A DNA stretch of 56,791 nucleotides from an uncultured Eggerthellaceae bacterium (GTDB lineage Bacteria; Actinomycetota; Coriobacteriia; Coriobacteriales; Eggerthellaceae): positions 1 through 56,791 of the forward strand of contig CATKXW010000013.1 of NCBI GenBank assembly GCA_949840905.1. Reading direction: 5' to 3'. The notes under the pieces were generated by a model. That model had not been told where the DNA came from, searched no databases, and was given only the letters and a program-made list of their open reading frames with translations. Of the stretch, positions 32,320 through 42,578 are shown piece by piece (within the stretch, counting starts at the first letter, position 1; every line of letters begins with the position of its first letter). A program made the position numbers and the translations under genes.

Positions 32320-33285
32320 ATGGGACCCATGGGAACGATGGGGAAGACGCTGTGGCTGGGCGTGGCGTTCACGCTGCTCGGCGGCGCGCTATGGGGCGCG
32401 TCGGGCACCAGCGTGCAGTACCTCACCACGGTGGTGGGCGCAAGCCCCGCCTTGATCACGCTGATGCGGGCCATCGTGGGCGGCATGGCGTTCATGGCCC
32501 TCCTCCTTCTGCGAAAGCCGGCGGTGGTGCGCGAGATGCTCGGCGATCGGCGCACGGTGCTGCCGCTGTTGCTGTTCGGCCTGGCGCTCTATGCCAACCA
32601 GATCTGCTACGCCCAAACGGTGAAGATCACCAATGCGGGCACCGCCACCGTGCTGCAGATGCTGGGTAGCGTGTTCGTCATGGCCTATGTGTGCCTCTCG
32701 ACGCGCAAGCTGCCGCGCGAGCGCGAGCTCATCGGCCTTTTGGTGGCCATCTTCGCTACGTTGCTGATCGCTTGCCAAGGAGATGTCCGCACCCTCGCCA
32801 TGCCGATGGACGGTCTGGTGTGGGGCGTGGTGAACGGTCTTACCGTCGCGGTGTACGTCGTGCTGCCGAAGAAGTTCGGCCTGTTCGACCGCTTCGGCGC
32901 TGTGGCCGTCACCGGTATCGGCACGTTCTTCGGCATCCTGTTCGCCATACCGGGCTATATGGTGCAAGAGGGAGGGGCCCTCGGCGTGGGCGGCGTGCTG
33001 GGAGCCTTCGATGGCGCTGCGTGGCTCGTCTTCTTTGGCGGGGTGGTGCTGGCCGGCACCCTTGGCGGCTACGGCTTCTACCTGAAGGGCGTGTCGCTGG
33101 TGGGTCCGGTGAAGGGCAGCTTGCTCGGCGCCATCGAGCCGGTGAGCGCCATGATCATCGCCGCGCTATGGTTGGGCACGCCCTTCACTGGCTATGACGT
33201 GGCCGGTCTGGTGCTGATGTGCGTGATGGTGGCGTGCGTATCCGGCGACGAGGAAGCCGCCCCTGCGAAGGAGCCGCCTCAGTAG
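32320..33285 (+). CDS. EamA/DMT-family transporter
   Basis: 321 residues with ten membrane segments in two EamA halves. Typical phrases: LGGALWGASGTSVQYL at the start, ALYANQICYAQTVKITNAGTA at the end of the first half, and GFYLKGVSLVGPVKGSLL then IEPVSAMIIAALWLG in the second. Such proteins export amino acids or other metabolites. Several in-frame ATGs (32320, 32329, 32338) lie within 18 bases. Its last seven bases overlap the end of the convergent phosphatase gene. Confidence 0.87.
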   Translation: MGPMGTMGKTLWLGVAFTLLGGALWGASGTSVQYLTTVVGASPALITLMRAIVGGMAFMALLLLRKPAVVREMLGDRRTVLPLLLFGLALYANQICYAQTVKITNAGTATVLQMLGSVFVMAYVCLSTRKLPRERELIGLLVAIFATLLIACQGDVRTLAMPMDGLVWGVVNGLTVAVYVVLPKKFGLFDRFGAVAVTGIGTFFGILFAIPGYMVQEGGALGVGGVLGAFDGAAWLVFFGGVVLAGTLGGYGFYLKGVSLVGPVKGSLLGAIEPVSAMIIAALWLGTPFTGYDVAGLVLMCVMVACVSGDEEAAPAKEPPQ

Positions 33286-33746
33286 TCGAGGAACGCGAGC
33301 AGTCCATGGCAGCCGGCGTTCACATCATCGTAGGTGGTCTCGAAGTCCCCGGTGTACCAGGGGTCGGCGATGTCCCCGTCGCTGCCGGCATATTCCAACA
33401 GCTTGTGCAGCTTGTGATCCGGGTCGTCTCCCAGCATGCGGTCCATGTTGCGCATGTTCTGGCTATCCATGGCTATGATCAGGTCGAACTCGTCGTAGTC
33501 GGCCTTGCGCAGCCGACGCGCCCGCTTGGCGGAACAGTCGATGCCCAGTCCTTCGAGGATGCGGCGCGTGCCGGGATGCACCGGGTTGCCGAGCTCTTCA
33601 GCGCTGGTTGCCGCCGACTCGATGTGGAAGCGATCGGCCAGCCCGCGCTTCGCTACCAGGTCCTTCATCACGAACTCGGCCATGGTCGATCGGCAGATGT
33701 TGCCATGGCAGACGAACAGCAACGATATGGGCTTCTGCGAGGTCAT
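33279..33746 (-). CDS. Low-molecular-weight protein tyrosine phosphatase
   Basis: 155 residues, the usual size. The P-loop is intact as VCHGNICRS at residues 12-20 (nucleophile Cys13, Arg19), and the general-acid Asp is in the DPWYTGDF motif near residue 128. Acts on phosphotyrosine proteins or, in some relatives, phosphoarginine. Lone gene, divergent from the patatin gene. Confidence 0.94.
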   Translation of the reverse strand: MTSQKPISLLFVCHGNICRSTMAEFVMKDLVAKRGLADRFHIESAATSAEELGNPVHPGTRRILEGLGIDCSAKRARRLRKADYDEFDLIIAMDSQNMRNMDRMLGDDPDHKLHKLLEYAGSDGDIADPWYTGDFETTYDDVNAGCHGLLAFLDY

Positions 33747-33839
33747 GGGCAGCCTGCTCCTTTCCGTCGTTTCCCTGCATTATGACCGCACGGAAGGCAT
33801 TTTCGCAACCATCGCGTCCTTGCGCACGGCCATTCGCTC

Positions 33840-33845
33840 TATAAT
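33840..33845 (+). promoter_or_regulatory. Consensus -10 box of the patatin gene
   Basis: TATAAT ends six bases before ATG 33852, with no ribosome site between, so the message is probably leaderless. The -35 region is weak (TTGCGC at only 14 bp). Confidence 0.5.
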
Positions 33846-33851
33846 CCGGTC

Positions 33852-34745
33852 ATGGAAAGATCTTTGAAGAACAACGTGTTCAAGACGGCGCTGCTGTTCG
33901 AGGGCGGCAGTCTGCGGGCGGCCTACACATGCGCGGTGGTGGCGTATCTGCTGGAGCAGGGCATCCACTTCGACAACGTGTACGGTGTGAGCGCCGGTAG
34001 CTCGAACGCGGTCAACTACGTGTCGCGCGATGTCGAGCGGGCCATCAGCTCGTTCACCGACATCGTCGAGCTGCCCGACTTCGGCGACTGGAAGACGTTT
34101 TTGGCCGGCAAGGGATTCTTCAACGCTCACTATATATATGAGGAGATGGGGCGTCCGCAAGGAGCCATGCCCTTCGCCATGGACACGTTCCTTGCGAATC
34201 CAGCGAAGGTGACCGTGGTGGCCTATGAGCGCGACACCGGGCGCGACCTGTTCTTCCGTAAGTCCGATATGAGCACCCTTTCCGACCTGATGGTGCGCGT
34301 GCGAGCCTCCTCGACGCTGCCGGTGTTCATGCCGCCGCCGGTGGTAGACGGCATGGTGTGCTATGACGGCGGCTTTGCGGAAGGGGGCGGTCTGCCGCTG
34401 TGGCGCATCCGCCAAGACGGCTTCCAGAAGCTGGTGGTGGTGCGCACGCGGAAGCGGGGCTTTCGCCGCGAGCCGAGCGGCAGCTGGGCGAAGGGGCTGT
34501 TCTGGCGACGGCCGTTCATGCGCGAGGCCGTGCTCAGCCGTGCTGTGCGCTACAACGCGGCCTGCGACCTGCTCGATGAGTGGGAGCGCCAGGGGGACGC
34601 CTACGTGTTCTATTGCGATGAGCTCACCCTCAGCGGCACCGAGCGCGATAAAGACGAGCTGCGGCGCAACTTCGAGCGCGGCTATGCTCAGATAACGCGC
34701 GAGGGGCCGAAGCTCATGGCCTTCCTCGAAGACGCAGAGCGCTAG
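33852..34745 (+). CDS. Patatin-like phospholipase
   Basis: 297 residues. The Ser-Asp dyad is visible: nucleophile in GVSAGSS (about residue 45) and Asp in YDGGFAEGG (about 175). The Gly-rich oxyanion loop is LLFEGGSLRAAY near the start. A lipid acyl hydrolase of the YjjU/RssA-like bacterial group; cytoplasmic or membrane-peripheral with no signal peptide. It overlaps the convergent glycosylase gene by four bases at the stop codons. Confidence 0.9.
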   Translation: MERSLKNNVFKTALLFEGGSLRAAYTCAVVAYLLEQGIHFDNVYGVSAGSSNAVNYVSRDVERAISSFTDIVELPDFGDWKTFLAGKGFFNAHYIYEEMGRPQGAMPFAMDTFLANPAKVTVVAYERDTGRDLFFRKSDMSTLSDLMVRVRASSTLPVFMPPPVVDGMVCYDGGFAEGGGLPLWRIRQDGFQKLVVVRTRKRGFRREPSGSWAKGLFWRRPFMREAVLSRAVRYNAACDLLDEWERQGDAYVFYCDELTLSGTERDKDELRRNFERGYAQITREGPKLMAFLEDAER

Positions 34746-35425
34746 GCCCGGCAGTAGGGCAGCAGCGCGCGGTAGGCGTTCACCAGGTCTTCCAGGCTGG
34801 CTGCGGCATTGGCGGGACTGGTGGAGGGCAGGCGGGTAGCGACCAGGCTCGTGTCCCGTTCGCAGTGCTTGGCGTAGAGCTCGCTCGCCTTCGCTCCAGT
34901 GCAGAACACAGCCTCGATGGGCGCTCGGGCCAGCAGATAGCCGATGTCGTTGGGCACGCACTCGGCGATGGAGGCGTCTTTGGCCCCTTCGATGGTGCAT
35001 GACGCCAGCACGTCCCAGAGGGCTATGCCGTGGCGCAGCACCAGTTCGCGCTTCTCGTCGTTGGTGGCGGGCACCGCTTCTTCGAACAGCCGGGCCATCA
35101 CGCGCCAGAAGCGATTTTGCGGGTGGTTGTAATAAAAGCCGGTCTCGCGGGATTTAGGTGAGGGTATGGTGCCCAGCACGAGCACGCGGCAGCGGTCGTC
35201 GAACACCGGCTGCAGCGGATGTTCCACCTTGTGGGACCCCTGCGGACTGGCCGTCATCGTCGCTTCTGCGGGAAGATCGGCAGCATGGGCCAGCTCGCGG
35301 TCGAGCGCGGAGGGGATGCCGAACAGCGTCTTGCGCGACGAGAACAGCTTCGGATCCTTCCCTTGAGCCCCTGCGGCCAGCACGTTCCCGATGATCTGCC
35401 AATTCATGTCGTCTCGCGAAGCCAT
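34742..35425 (-). CDS. DNA-deoxyinosine glycosylase-like protein (uracil-DNA glycosylase superfamily)
   Basis: 227 residues. From residue 65 it matches the hypoxanthine-DNA glycosylase group: HPLQPVFDDRCRVLVLGTIPS, FYYNHPQNRFWRVMARLF and, near the end, LPSTSPANA. These form the base-flipping pocket of the UDG fold. It would excise deaminated adenine or uracil. The first 60 residues are an extra N-terminal segment of unknown role; relatives usually start near residue 60. ATG 35425 has AGAAGGGG upstream; an internal ATG at 35257 would give the shorter normal form. Confidence 0.82.
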   Translation of the reverse strand: MASRDDMNWQIIGNVLAAGAQGKDPKLFSSRKTLFGIPSALDRELAHAADLPAEATMTASPQGSHKVEHPLQPVFDDRCRVLVLGTIPSPKSRETGFYYNHPQNRFWRVMARLFEEAVPATNDEKRELVLRHGIALWDVLASCTIEGAKDASIAECVPNDIGYLLARAPIEAVFCTGAKASELYAKHCERDTSLVATRLPSTSPANAAASLEDLVNAYRALLPYCRA

Positions 35426-35490
35426 GAGCGCCCCTTCTCTCGTTGCTCTATAATGCCACATCATCCTCAAGAGGAAGGCTGGCATCGCCC

Positions 35491-36162
35491 ATGACGCAGA
35501 AACCGTTTCGCACCTTCGTGTTCGACCTCGATGGCACGCTGCTGAACACCCTGCCCGACCTGGTGGTGCTCACCAACGATACCTTGCGCGACCTTGGGTA
35601 TCCCGAGCATAGCGAAGAGGAGATACTGAGCTTCGTCGGCAACGGCGTGAAGGCGCTCATCGTGCAAGCGGTGCCCGAAGGTGTGCCTCAGGAGGACGTG
35701 GAGCGGGCCTATGGGCTGTGGTGCCAGAAGTACGAGAGCTACTCGAACGGCTTGACGCGTCCCTATGACGGCATCGTGGCGCTGCTGGAAGAGCTGCGGG
35801 CCCGCGGGTGCCGCATCGGCGTGATGTCCAATAAGTTCGAGCATGGCGTCCATCAGATACTCGATCTGTGCTTGCCCGGGGCGGTGGACGTGGCTCACGG
35901 CGAGACCGACGCCATCCCGCGCAAGCCTGATCCTACGGGCATCCTGCTCACTATCGAAGAGCTGGACAGCGTCCCTGAGGAGACCGTGTATGTGGGCGAT
36001 TCGGCGGGCGATGTGAAGGGCGGCAAGGCTGCAGGTACGTTCACTGTGGCCGTCAGTTGGGGCTATTCTGCTGTGGAAGCATTGCAAAGCCTTGATGTGG
36101 CTCCTGACCTCATCATCGACTCGCCGGGCGACCTGCTCGCTTTGGCTCCGGCGGCGGAGTGA
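35491..36162 (+). CDS. HAD phosphatase, phosphoglycolate phosphatase-like
   Basis: 223 residues. Motif I FDLDGTLLNTL (residue 10), motif II in VMSNKFE, motif III Lys in RKPDP and motif IV GDSAGD. Four-helix cap after motif I. Matches Gph, which removes 2-phosphoglycolate, though pyrophosphatase PpaX activity cannot be excluded. Preceded by a TATAAT box (35449-35454) and an AGAGGAAGG site. Its 3' end overlaps the convergent XRE gene by 50 bases. It is a second HAD gene of this type, distinct from the one at 13.5 kb. Confidence 0.88.
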   Translation: MTQKPFRTFVFDLDGTLLNTLPDLVVLTNDTLRDLGYPEHSEEEILSFVGNGVKALIVQAVPEGVPQEDVERAYGLWCQKYESYSNGLTRPYDGIVALLEELRARGCRIGVMSNKFEHGVHQILDLCLPGAVDVAHGETDAIPRKPDPTGILLTIEELDSVPEETVYVGDSAGDVKGGKAAGTFTVAVSWGYSAVEALQSLDVAPDLIIDSPGDLLALAPAAE

Positions 36163-36430
36163 GCAGCTCGGCGATGGAGACGCCCAGCGCATTCGCCAGC
36201 TTCTTCAAGTCGGTCAGCTTGGGGTTCGATTCGCCTCGCTCCACCTTGTAGATGAACGGTCGCGAGATGTCCGCCATGGCGGCGAACCGGCTGACGCCCA
36301 TGCCCGCTCGCATGCGCAGCCGCTCGACGTTCGCGCCCAGGATGACCGCTTCTTCTAATGCCAGCGGCGCGTGTTCTTCGAGCGGTGCTTCCCGTTCGGA
36401 CGCAGCGTATGTTGACGTCGAGTGCGACAT
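36113..36430 (-). CDS. XRE-family transcriptional regulator
   Basis: 105 residues. Central Cro/CI HTH (RLRMRAGMGVSRFAAMADISRPFIYKVERGESNP) with a 30-residue polar N-terminal arm and a basic Pro-rich tail. No effector domain. A TACGAT -10 box six bases before the ATG lies inside one arm of a long inverted repeat, so autoregulation is likely, and the message is probably leaderless. Target genes other than itself are unknown. Confidence 0.82.
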   Translation of the reverse strand: MSHSTSTYAASEREAPLEEHAPLALEEAVILGANVERLRMRAGMGVSRFAAMADISRPFIYKVERGESNPKLTDLKKLANALGVSIAELLTPPPEPKRAGRPASR

Positions 36431-36436
36431 AGGAGA

Positions 36437-36482
36437 ATCGTAAACAACCGTTGACGCTGAACTGTAATCCGTCGTTTACGAT
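36437..36482. promoter_or_regulatory. Inverted repeat upstream of the XRE gene
   Basis: Perfect 9-bp arms ATCGTAAAC (36437-36445) and GTTTACGAT (36474-36482), 28 bp apart, with the left arm covering the presumed -10. Centre-to-centre distance of 37 bp is near three and a half helix turns. Probable operator. Confidence 0.5.
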
Positions 36483-36648
36483 TTTTCGGCAGCCTTTAAA
36501 CATACCTGTTCCAGGCCAAGTGTCGCGAAGTCGGATAGGGGCTGTCAGTGGCATCAGCATGCCGCTGACCCGAAGGGATGCGGCGGCACTCTCGCCGTCG
36601 CAGCATGATCTTGAGGTGATGTTCGGTCGCTGGGGGCGGTCAGGGCGG

Positions 36649-37791
36649 TCAGGCGCCCTTGTAGCCGTTCGGATTGGAGGATTGCCACCGCCACGCGTCC
36701 TCGCACATGCGTGCCAGGTCGTATTCGGCTTGCCAGCCCAACTCTTCGCGGGCCTTGTCGCAGGCGGCGTAGTTCTCGGCGATATCGCCCGCACGGCGCG
36801 GCTTCACCGCATAGGGGATGGGATGGCCGCAGGCGGCCTCGAAGGCGCGGATGACCTCTAGCACGCTGGAGCCCTTGCCGGTGCCCAGGTTGAAGATGCC
36901 CACGCCGCGACGCGTGCCGTCCTCGGCAGGGCGACCCGCCATCGACCCGAGACCGCGGGGCTCACCGCTGCCTCGCTTGCCGCCCATCCAATCGAGGGCC
37001 GCCACATGGCCGCGAGCTAGGTCGACCACGTGGATGTAGTCGCGCACACCGGTGCCGTCGGGGGTGGGGTAGTCGTCGCCGAACACGCCCACTTCGGCCA
37101 GCTTTCCAACGGCTACCTGGGCCACGTAGGGCAGCAGGTTGTTGGGGATGCCCTCGGGGTCTTCCCCGATGGTGCCGCTCGCGTGGGCGCCGATGGGGTT
37201 GAAGTAGCGCAACAGCACCACGTTCCACTCGTCATCGCCGATGTAGAGGTCGGATAAGATGCGCTCTAGCATGCTCTTGGTCTGGCCGTAAGGGTTCGTG
37301 GCCTCGTGCTTCGGGCAATCTTCGGTGATGGGGATGAACTCCGGCTCGCCATAGACGGTGGCGCTCGACGAGAACACGATGTTCTTGCACCCGTGCTCCC
37401 GCGCCACCTCGCACAGCACCAGGGTGCCGGCGATGTTGTTCCAGTAATATTCCAGCGGCTTCTGCACGCTCTCGCCCACGGCCTTGAAGCCGGCGAAATG
37501 GATGATGGCGTCGATGGGGTGCGCGGCGAAGATGCGCTGCATCGCCTCGCGGTCGAGGATGTTCTCTTCATGGAAGACGAGGCGGTCGCGAGCAGCCCCC
37601 TCAGCGGTGTTCGTGATGGCGCGCACGCGCTCGAGGGCCTCGGCGTGGGAGTTGCTCAGGTCGTCCACCACCACGACGTTGTAGCCGTTCTCCAGCAGCT
37701 CGACCACGGTGTGGCTGCCGATGAAGCCGGCACCGCCGGTCACCAGGATGGTGGTCTCTTCATGGGGTCTCGCCAAGCTCTTGTTGCTCAT
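36649..37791 (-). CDS. galE: UDP-glucose 4-epimerase
   Basis: 380 residues. NAD-binding TGGAGFIGSH at residue 18, catalytic Ser/Tyr/Lys in SSSATVYG and YGQTKSML. It interconverts UDP-glucose and UDP-galactose (or the N-acetyl forms) for surface polysaccharide. A hydrophilic insertion of about 20 residues (GSGEPRGLGSMAGRP, about 285-305) sits between DWMGGK and IFNLGTG, where most homologues have a few residues. AAGGGAGCAAGG precedes ATG 37791. A longer frame upstream is rejected for lack of a ribosome site. Confidence 0.93.
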   Translation of the reverse strand: MSNKSLARPHEETTILVTGGAGFIGSHTVVELLENGYNVVVVDDLSNSHAEALERVRAITNTAEGAARDRLVFHEENILDREAMQRIFAAHPIDAIIHFAGFKAVGESVQKPLEYYWNNIAGTLVLCEVAREHGCKNIVFSSSATVYGEPEFIPITEDCPKHEATNPYGQTKSMLERILSDLYIGDDEWNVVLLRYFNPIGAHASGTIGEDPEGIPNNLLPYVAQVAVGKLAEVGVFGDDYPTPDGTGVRDYIHVVDLARGHVAALDWMGGKRGSGEPRGLGSMAGRPAEDGTRRGVGIFNLGTGKGSSVLEVIRAFEAACGHPIPYAVKPRRAGDIAENYAACDKAREELGWQAEYDLARMCEDAWRWQSSNPNGYKGA

Positions 37792-37954
37792 GATGGTCCT
37801 TGCTCCCTTGCCTTCGTGCCTGCGCTTTCGCCCCATTCTAGCACCTGCCTCGCCTTGAAAGCGCTTGGGGTTCGCGGTAGTATGGAAGCCATGGACGAGG
37901 CGCTTTAGGTTCCATCGTCTACCAGCTGTCATTCGACGTTACGAGGTGTTTTCC

Positions 37955-38074
37955 ATGGACCTGTTCGGCATGACCATCCCCCCGGCCGCGATCTGGATCA
38001 TCATCGCCATCATCGTGCTCATCATCGTCGGCTTCGTCGCCAAAGGCTTCATCGACGAGATGAAGAAGAAATAG
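37955..38074 (+). CDS. 39-residue single-pass membrane peptide
   Basis: [17 protein letters not shown] starts it, a run of about 22 Ile/Val-rich residues makes one membrane helix, and the end is [14 protein letters not shown] stands seven bases before the ATG. Only six bases separate it from the sortase start, so the two are surely one transcript. Too short for family assignment; by position it could be a sortase partner or regulator. Codon use and ribosome site support a real gene. Confidence 0.65.
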   Translation: MDLFGMTIPPAAIWIIIAIIVLIIVGFVAKGFIDEMKKK

Positions 38075-38080
38075 CACGTC

Positions 38081-39205
38081 ATGGTGAACGGTCCGGGATC
38101 CTACGGTCAGTCGAACCCGCAGTTCGCCCAGCAGCCTTACGCTCCTGCGCAGCCGCCGTATCCTTCCGCATATCAGCAACAGAACCCTTACCAGCAGGGC
38201 TATCAGCAACCCTATCAGCCATCACCCTATCAGCCATCGCAGCAGTTCTATCAGCAGCCGCAGAACTGGCCTCCGGTAGAGCCCTCTGGCGGTCGCCCCA
38301 AGGGGCGCGGGCGTCGTATCGCGCTCCTCGTACTGAGCGTCGTGCTGGTGCTGGCTCTGGCGGCTCTCGGCTACATCGGTTTCTCCTATTGGAACGGCCA
38401 GAACACCTATAACACCATCGCCACCGAGAACGTGCAGTTGGAGCAGGCCGATCCTTACGACCTCGCATCGTTCAAGGTCGATTGGGACGCCCTGCGCGCC
38501 GTGAACTCCGACATCATCGCTTGGATATACGTGCCTGAGAGCAACATTAACTATCCGGTGGTGTGGCGTCAGAACGACGACAACTACTATCTCTACCATA
38601 ACTTCAACGGCTACAGCTCGCCGCAGTTCGCGGCCGAGTTCGGCTGCATCTCGCTGTCCGGTGCCAACCAGCCCGACTTCTCCGATCAGATAAACATCAT
38701 CAGCGGCCATAACATGCTCGATGGCTCCATGTTCCAGTCGTTCTCCACCTTCAACGACGCCGCCATATTCAATAGCCATCGCACCATCTTCCTGCTCACG
38801 CCGAAGGGTAACTTCCGCCTCAACACCTTCGCCATCGACTACGTGCTGGGGTCGAGCACCGTGCCCATCAACTTCGCCACGCGCGCGGAGTTCAAAGAAT
38901 ACCTGCAGAAGTGCATCGATGATTCCCTGGTACAGCCCGACCCGCCGCCTCCGCTGGTGCGCACCATCAACAAGGCGTTCGCCTTCTACACCTGCGATAA
39001 CAACAACGATACCTATCGCTTCTTCATCTACGCGAACATCGCGGACTACCTGCCCCTCGATGGCGGCAGTAAAGAGGAGGCCATGGGGAACAAGAGCGCT
39101 GAGCCTGAGAGCCCCGCGGAAGATGGGAACGCCGAGGGCGAGCCAACGGGTCCCCTTGAGGGCGGCGATGCTGTGGGCGACGCAGTGGGCGACCGCATCG
39201 TCTGA
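38081..39205 (+). CDS. srtB: Class B sortase with long Gln/Pro/Tyr-rich cytoplasmic tail
   Basis: 374 residues. Transpeptidase that joins proteins bearing a C-terminal sorting signal to the cell wall. Catalytic residues by motif: His210 (ISGHNM), Cys305 (FYTCDNNND) and Arg313 (YRFF). One membrane helix at 80-100. The first 70 residues are a low-complexity tail built of QQPY/QPYQ units, unusual for sortases, and about 45 acidic residues trail the domain. ATG 38081 follows the membrane-peptide gene directly. The Cys motif YTC and overall spacing indicate class B or a close class. Likely substrates include the two LSxTG proteins in this window. Confidence 0.87.
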   Translation: MVNGPGSYGQSNPQFAQQPYAPAQPPYPSAYQQQNPYQQGYQQPYQPSPYQPSQQFYQQPQNWPPVEPSGGRPKGRGRRIALLVLSVVLVLALAALGYIGFSYWNGQNTYNTIATENVQLEQADPYDLASFKVDWDALRAVNSDIIAWIYVPESNINYPVVWRQNDDNYYLYHNFNGYSSPQFAAEFGCISLSGANQPDFSDQINIISGHNMLDGSMFQSFSTFNDAAIFNSHRTIFLLTPKGNFRLNTFAIDYVLGSSTVPINFATRAEFKEYLQKCIDDSLVQPDPPPPLVRTINKAFAFYTCDNNNDTYRFFIYANIADYLPLDGGSKEEAMGNKSAEPESPAEDGNAEGEPTGPLEGGDAVGDAVGDRIV

Positions 39206-39212
39206 TCCCCTC

Positions 39213-39233
39213 AAGCCGGCCATCGGCCGGCTT
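39213..39233. terminator. Perfect hairpin after the sortase gene
   Basis: AAGCCGGCC-atc-GGCCGGCTT, 9-bp perfect stem, eight bases after the stop codon. Confidence 0.6.
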
Positions 39234-39249
39234 CATAAAGGTCACACAC

Positions 39250-39278
39250 AGGGACGTTCCGAGAAGCGTCCCTTTTTC
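39250..39278 (+). terminator. Intrinsic terminator
   Basis: AGGGACG/CGTCCCT stem followed by TTTTC-T. Second of two tandem terminators between the sortase and the carboxylase operon. Confidence 0.7.
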
Positions 39279-39281
39279 TTA

Positions 39282-39287
39282 TATAAT
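39282..39287 (+). promoter_or_regulatory. -10 box of the carboxylase operon
   Basis: TATAAT immediately after the terminator T-run, 46 bp before the start codon at 39334. The -35 would lie inside the terminator hairpin and is weak. Confidence 0.5.
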
Positions 39288-39333
39288 GGTAGCTTCGAAC
39301 TTTGACTTTCACGTAAAAAGGAGGTGCGCGTAC

Positions 39334-41225
39334 ATGCCGAAGCTCCATATCATGGACACCACCATCCGCGACGGCCAGCAGAGCCTGTGGGCCACTCGCA
39401 TGCAGATCGGTGAGATGCTGCCGATCCTGCCGACCATGGACAAGGTGGGCTATTGGGCTATCGAGGCATGGGGCGGTGCCACGTTCGACTCATGCTTGCG
39501 ATTCCTCGACGAGAACCCGTGGGAGCGCTTGCGCTCGATAAAGGCGAACACCCCGAACACCCCGCTGGCCATGCTGTCCCGCGGGCAGAACCTCGTGGGC
39601 TACAAGCATTATTCCAAAGACATCGTCGATCATTTCATCGCAGCGGCTCATCGTAACGGCATCGAAGTGTTCCGCGTGTTCGACGCGCTGAACGACATTC
39701 GCAACGTGGTCGACAACGCTGAGGCCATCAAGGCCGTGGGCGCTCACTTCGAAGGGGCCATCAGCTACACCATCAGCCCGGTGCACACCCTCGATAGCTT
39801 CCTCGAATACGGTCAGAAGCTGAAGGACCTGGGCGCCGACTCCATCGCCATCAAGGACATGGCCGGCATGCTCACTCCGTATCGCACCGAGCGCATGGTC
39901 AAGGCGTTCAACGCCGAGATCGGCCTGCCGGTGCATATCCACTGCCATTACGTGGGCGGCATGGCACCGGCCAACATCATCAAGGCCGCCGAAGCCGGGG
40001 CTGCCATCGCTGACACGGCCCATGCGCCGCTGGCGTTCGGCAACTCCCATCCGGCCGTCGAGATGATCGCTGCCGCGTTCCAGGAGAGCCGCTACGACAC
40101 CGGCCTCGATGTGGACCTGCTGTTCGAGATATCCGAATACTGGGAGCAGCTGCGCAAGCGTCGCCACTACAAGCGCGGCGTCAGTTCTCTGGCCCACATG
40201 AAGGTGTACTCCCATCAGATCCCCGGCGGCATGATGAGCAACCTGGTCAGCCAGCTGGAGGTGCAGAAGGCGGGCGATCGCCTGCCCGAGGTGATGGCCG
40301 AGATCCCGAAGGTGCGCGCCGAGGTGGGCTATCCGCCGCTGGTGACCCCCCTGTCTCAGATCGTGGGCACCCAAGCGGTGTTCAACGTGCTCACCGGCAA
40401 GCGCTGGAGCGTCATCTCCAAGGAGATGAAGGACTATATCTGCGGCTACTACGGCAAGGCGCCGGGCCCCATGGACAAAGAGATCGTGAAGAAGGTGTGC
40501 GGCCAGGACGAGATACTCGACCAGTCCGTGGCACCGGGGTCTTTGGTGACCACCACCTACGACGAGGTGGCCGCCGAGATCGGCGATCTGGCCCATTCCG
40601 AGGAAGACGTGCTCATGTACGCGCTCTTCCCGAACGAGGCACGCACCTACCTGAGCAAGCATCGCGTGTCGGAGAAAGTGGATTTCATGCTGGAGCAGGA
40701 ATCCAGCAACACCAAAGAGGAGGATTACGTGGACATCAATCAGATCCGCGAGCTGGTTCGCGTGGCTGAAGAGAGCGGCGTGGGCGAGATCGTCGTCGAG
40801 GAAGAGGGCATGCGAGTCGCTGTGCGCATGCCGGGCTCTATGCCGGTCGCAGCGGTGCCGATGGCCCAGGCTGTTCCGGCCGCTGCGATGGAGGCCGCGG
40901 CTCCGGCCGCTGCGCCCGAGGCGGCTGCTGCTCCCGAGGCTGAGCGCCCCAAGACCTGGGTGCCGGTGATCGCTCCTATGGTGGGCACGTATTACGAGGC
41001 ACCGGCTCCGGGCGAGCCGCCCTTCGTGAAGGTGGGCGATGAAGTGGCCGCCAACGAGACGCTGTGCATCGTGGAGGCCATGAAGCTGATGAACGAGATC
41101 ACCGCCGAAGAGATGGGCACGGTGCGCGAGGTGTGCCTCGAAGACGCCACGCCCGTTGAGTACGGCACGGTGCTGTTCTACATCGAGCCCCATGAGACGT
41201 CGAACCTCGCTCCGGAGACGGCGTG

Positions 41226-41226
<1 letters not shown>
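39334..41226 (+). CDS. Biotin-dependent carboxyltransferase with C-terminal biotin carrier domain (pyruvate carboxylase subunit B / oxaloacetate decarboxylase alpha type)
   Basis: 630 residues. Carboxyltransferase barrel at 1-300 starts with HIMDTTIRDGQQSLWATRM (metal-binding Asp) and includes KDMAGML and the HCHYVGGMAPAN metal site. A conserved middle domain follows, then an Ala/Pro-rich hinge (about 515-550) and a biotinyl domain with the biotin lysine in VEAMKLMNEI. A perfect AAGGAGGTG site precedes ATG 39334. With the adjacent biotin carboxylase it forms either a two-subunit pyruvate carboxylase (oxaloacetate supply) or a related transcarboxylase. No Na+-pump beta/gamma subunits are nearby, favouring the carboxylase reading. 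Confidence 0.88.

Positions 41227-42574
<1,348 letters not shown>

Positions 42575-42578
<4 letters not shown>

Noticed and set aside
38120-38270. Repetitive CAG/TAT-rich stretch resembling a short array
   Set aside because: It encodes the Gln/Pro/Tyr tail of the sortase, in frame with a certain gene; there are no CRISPR-like direct repeats and spacers.
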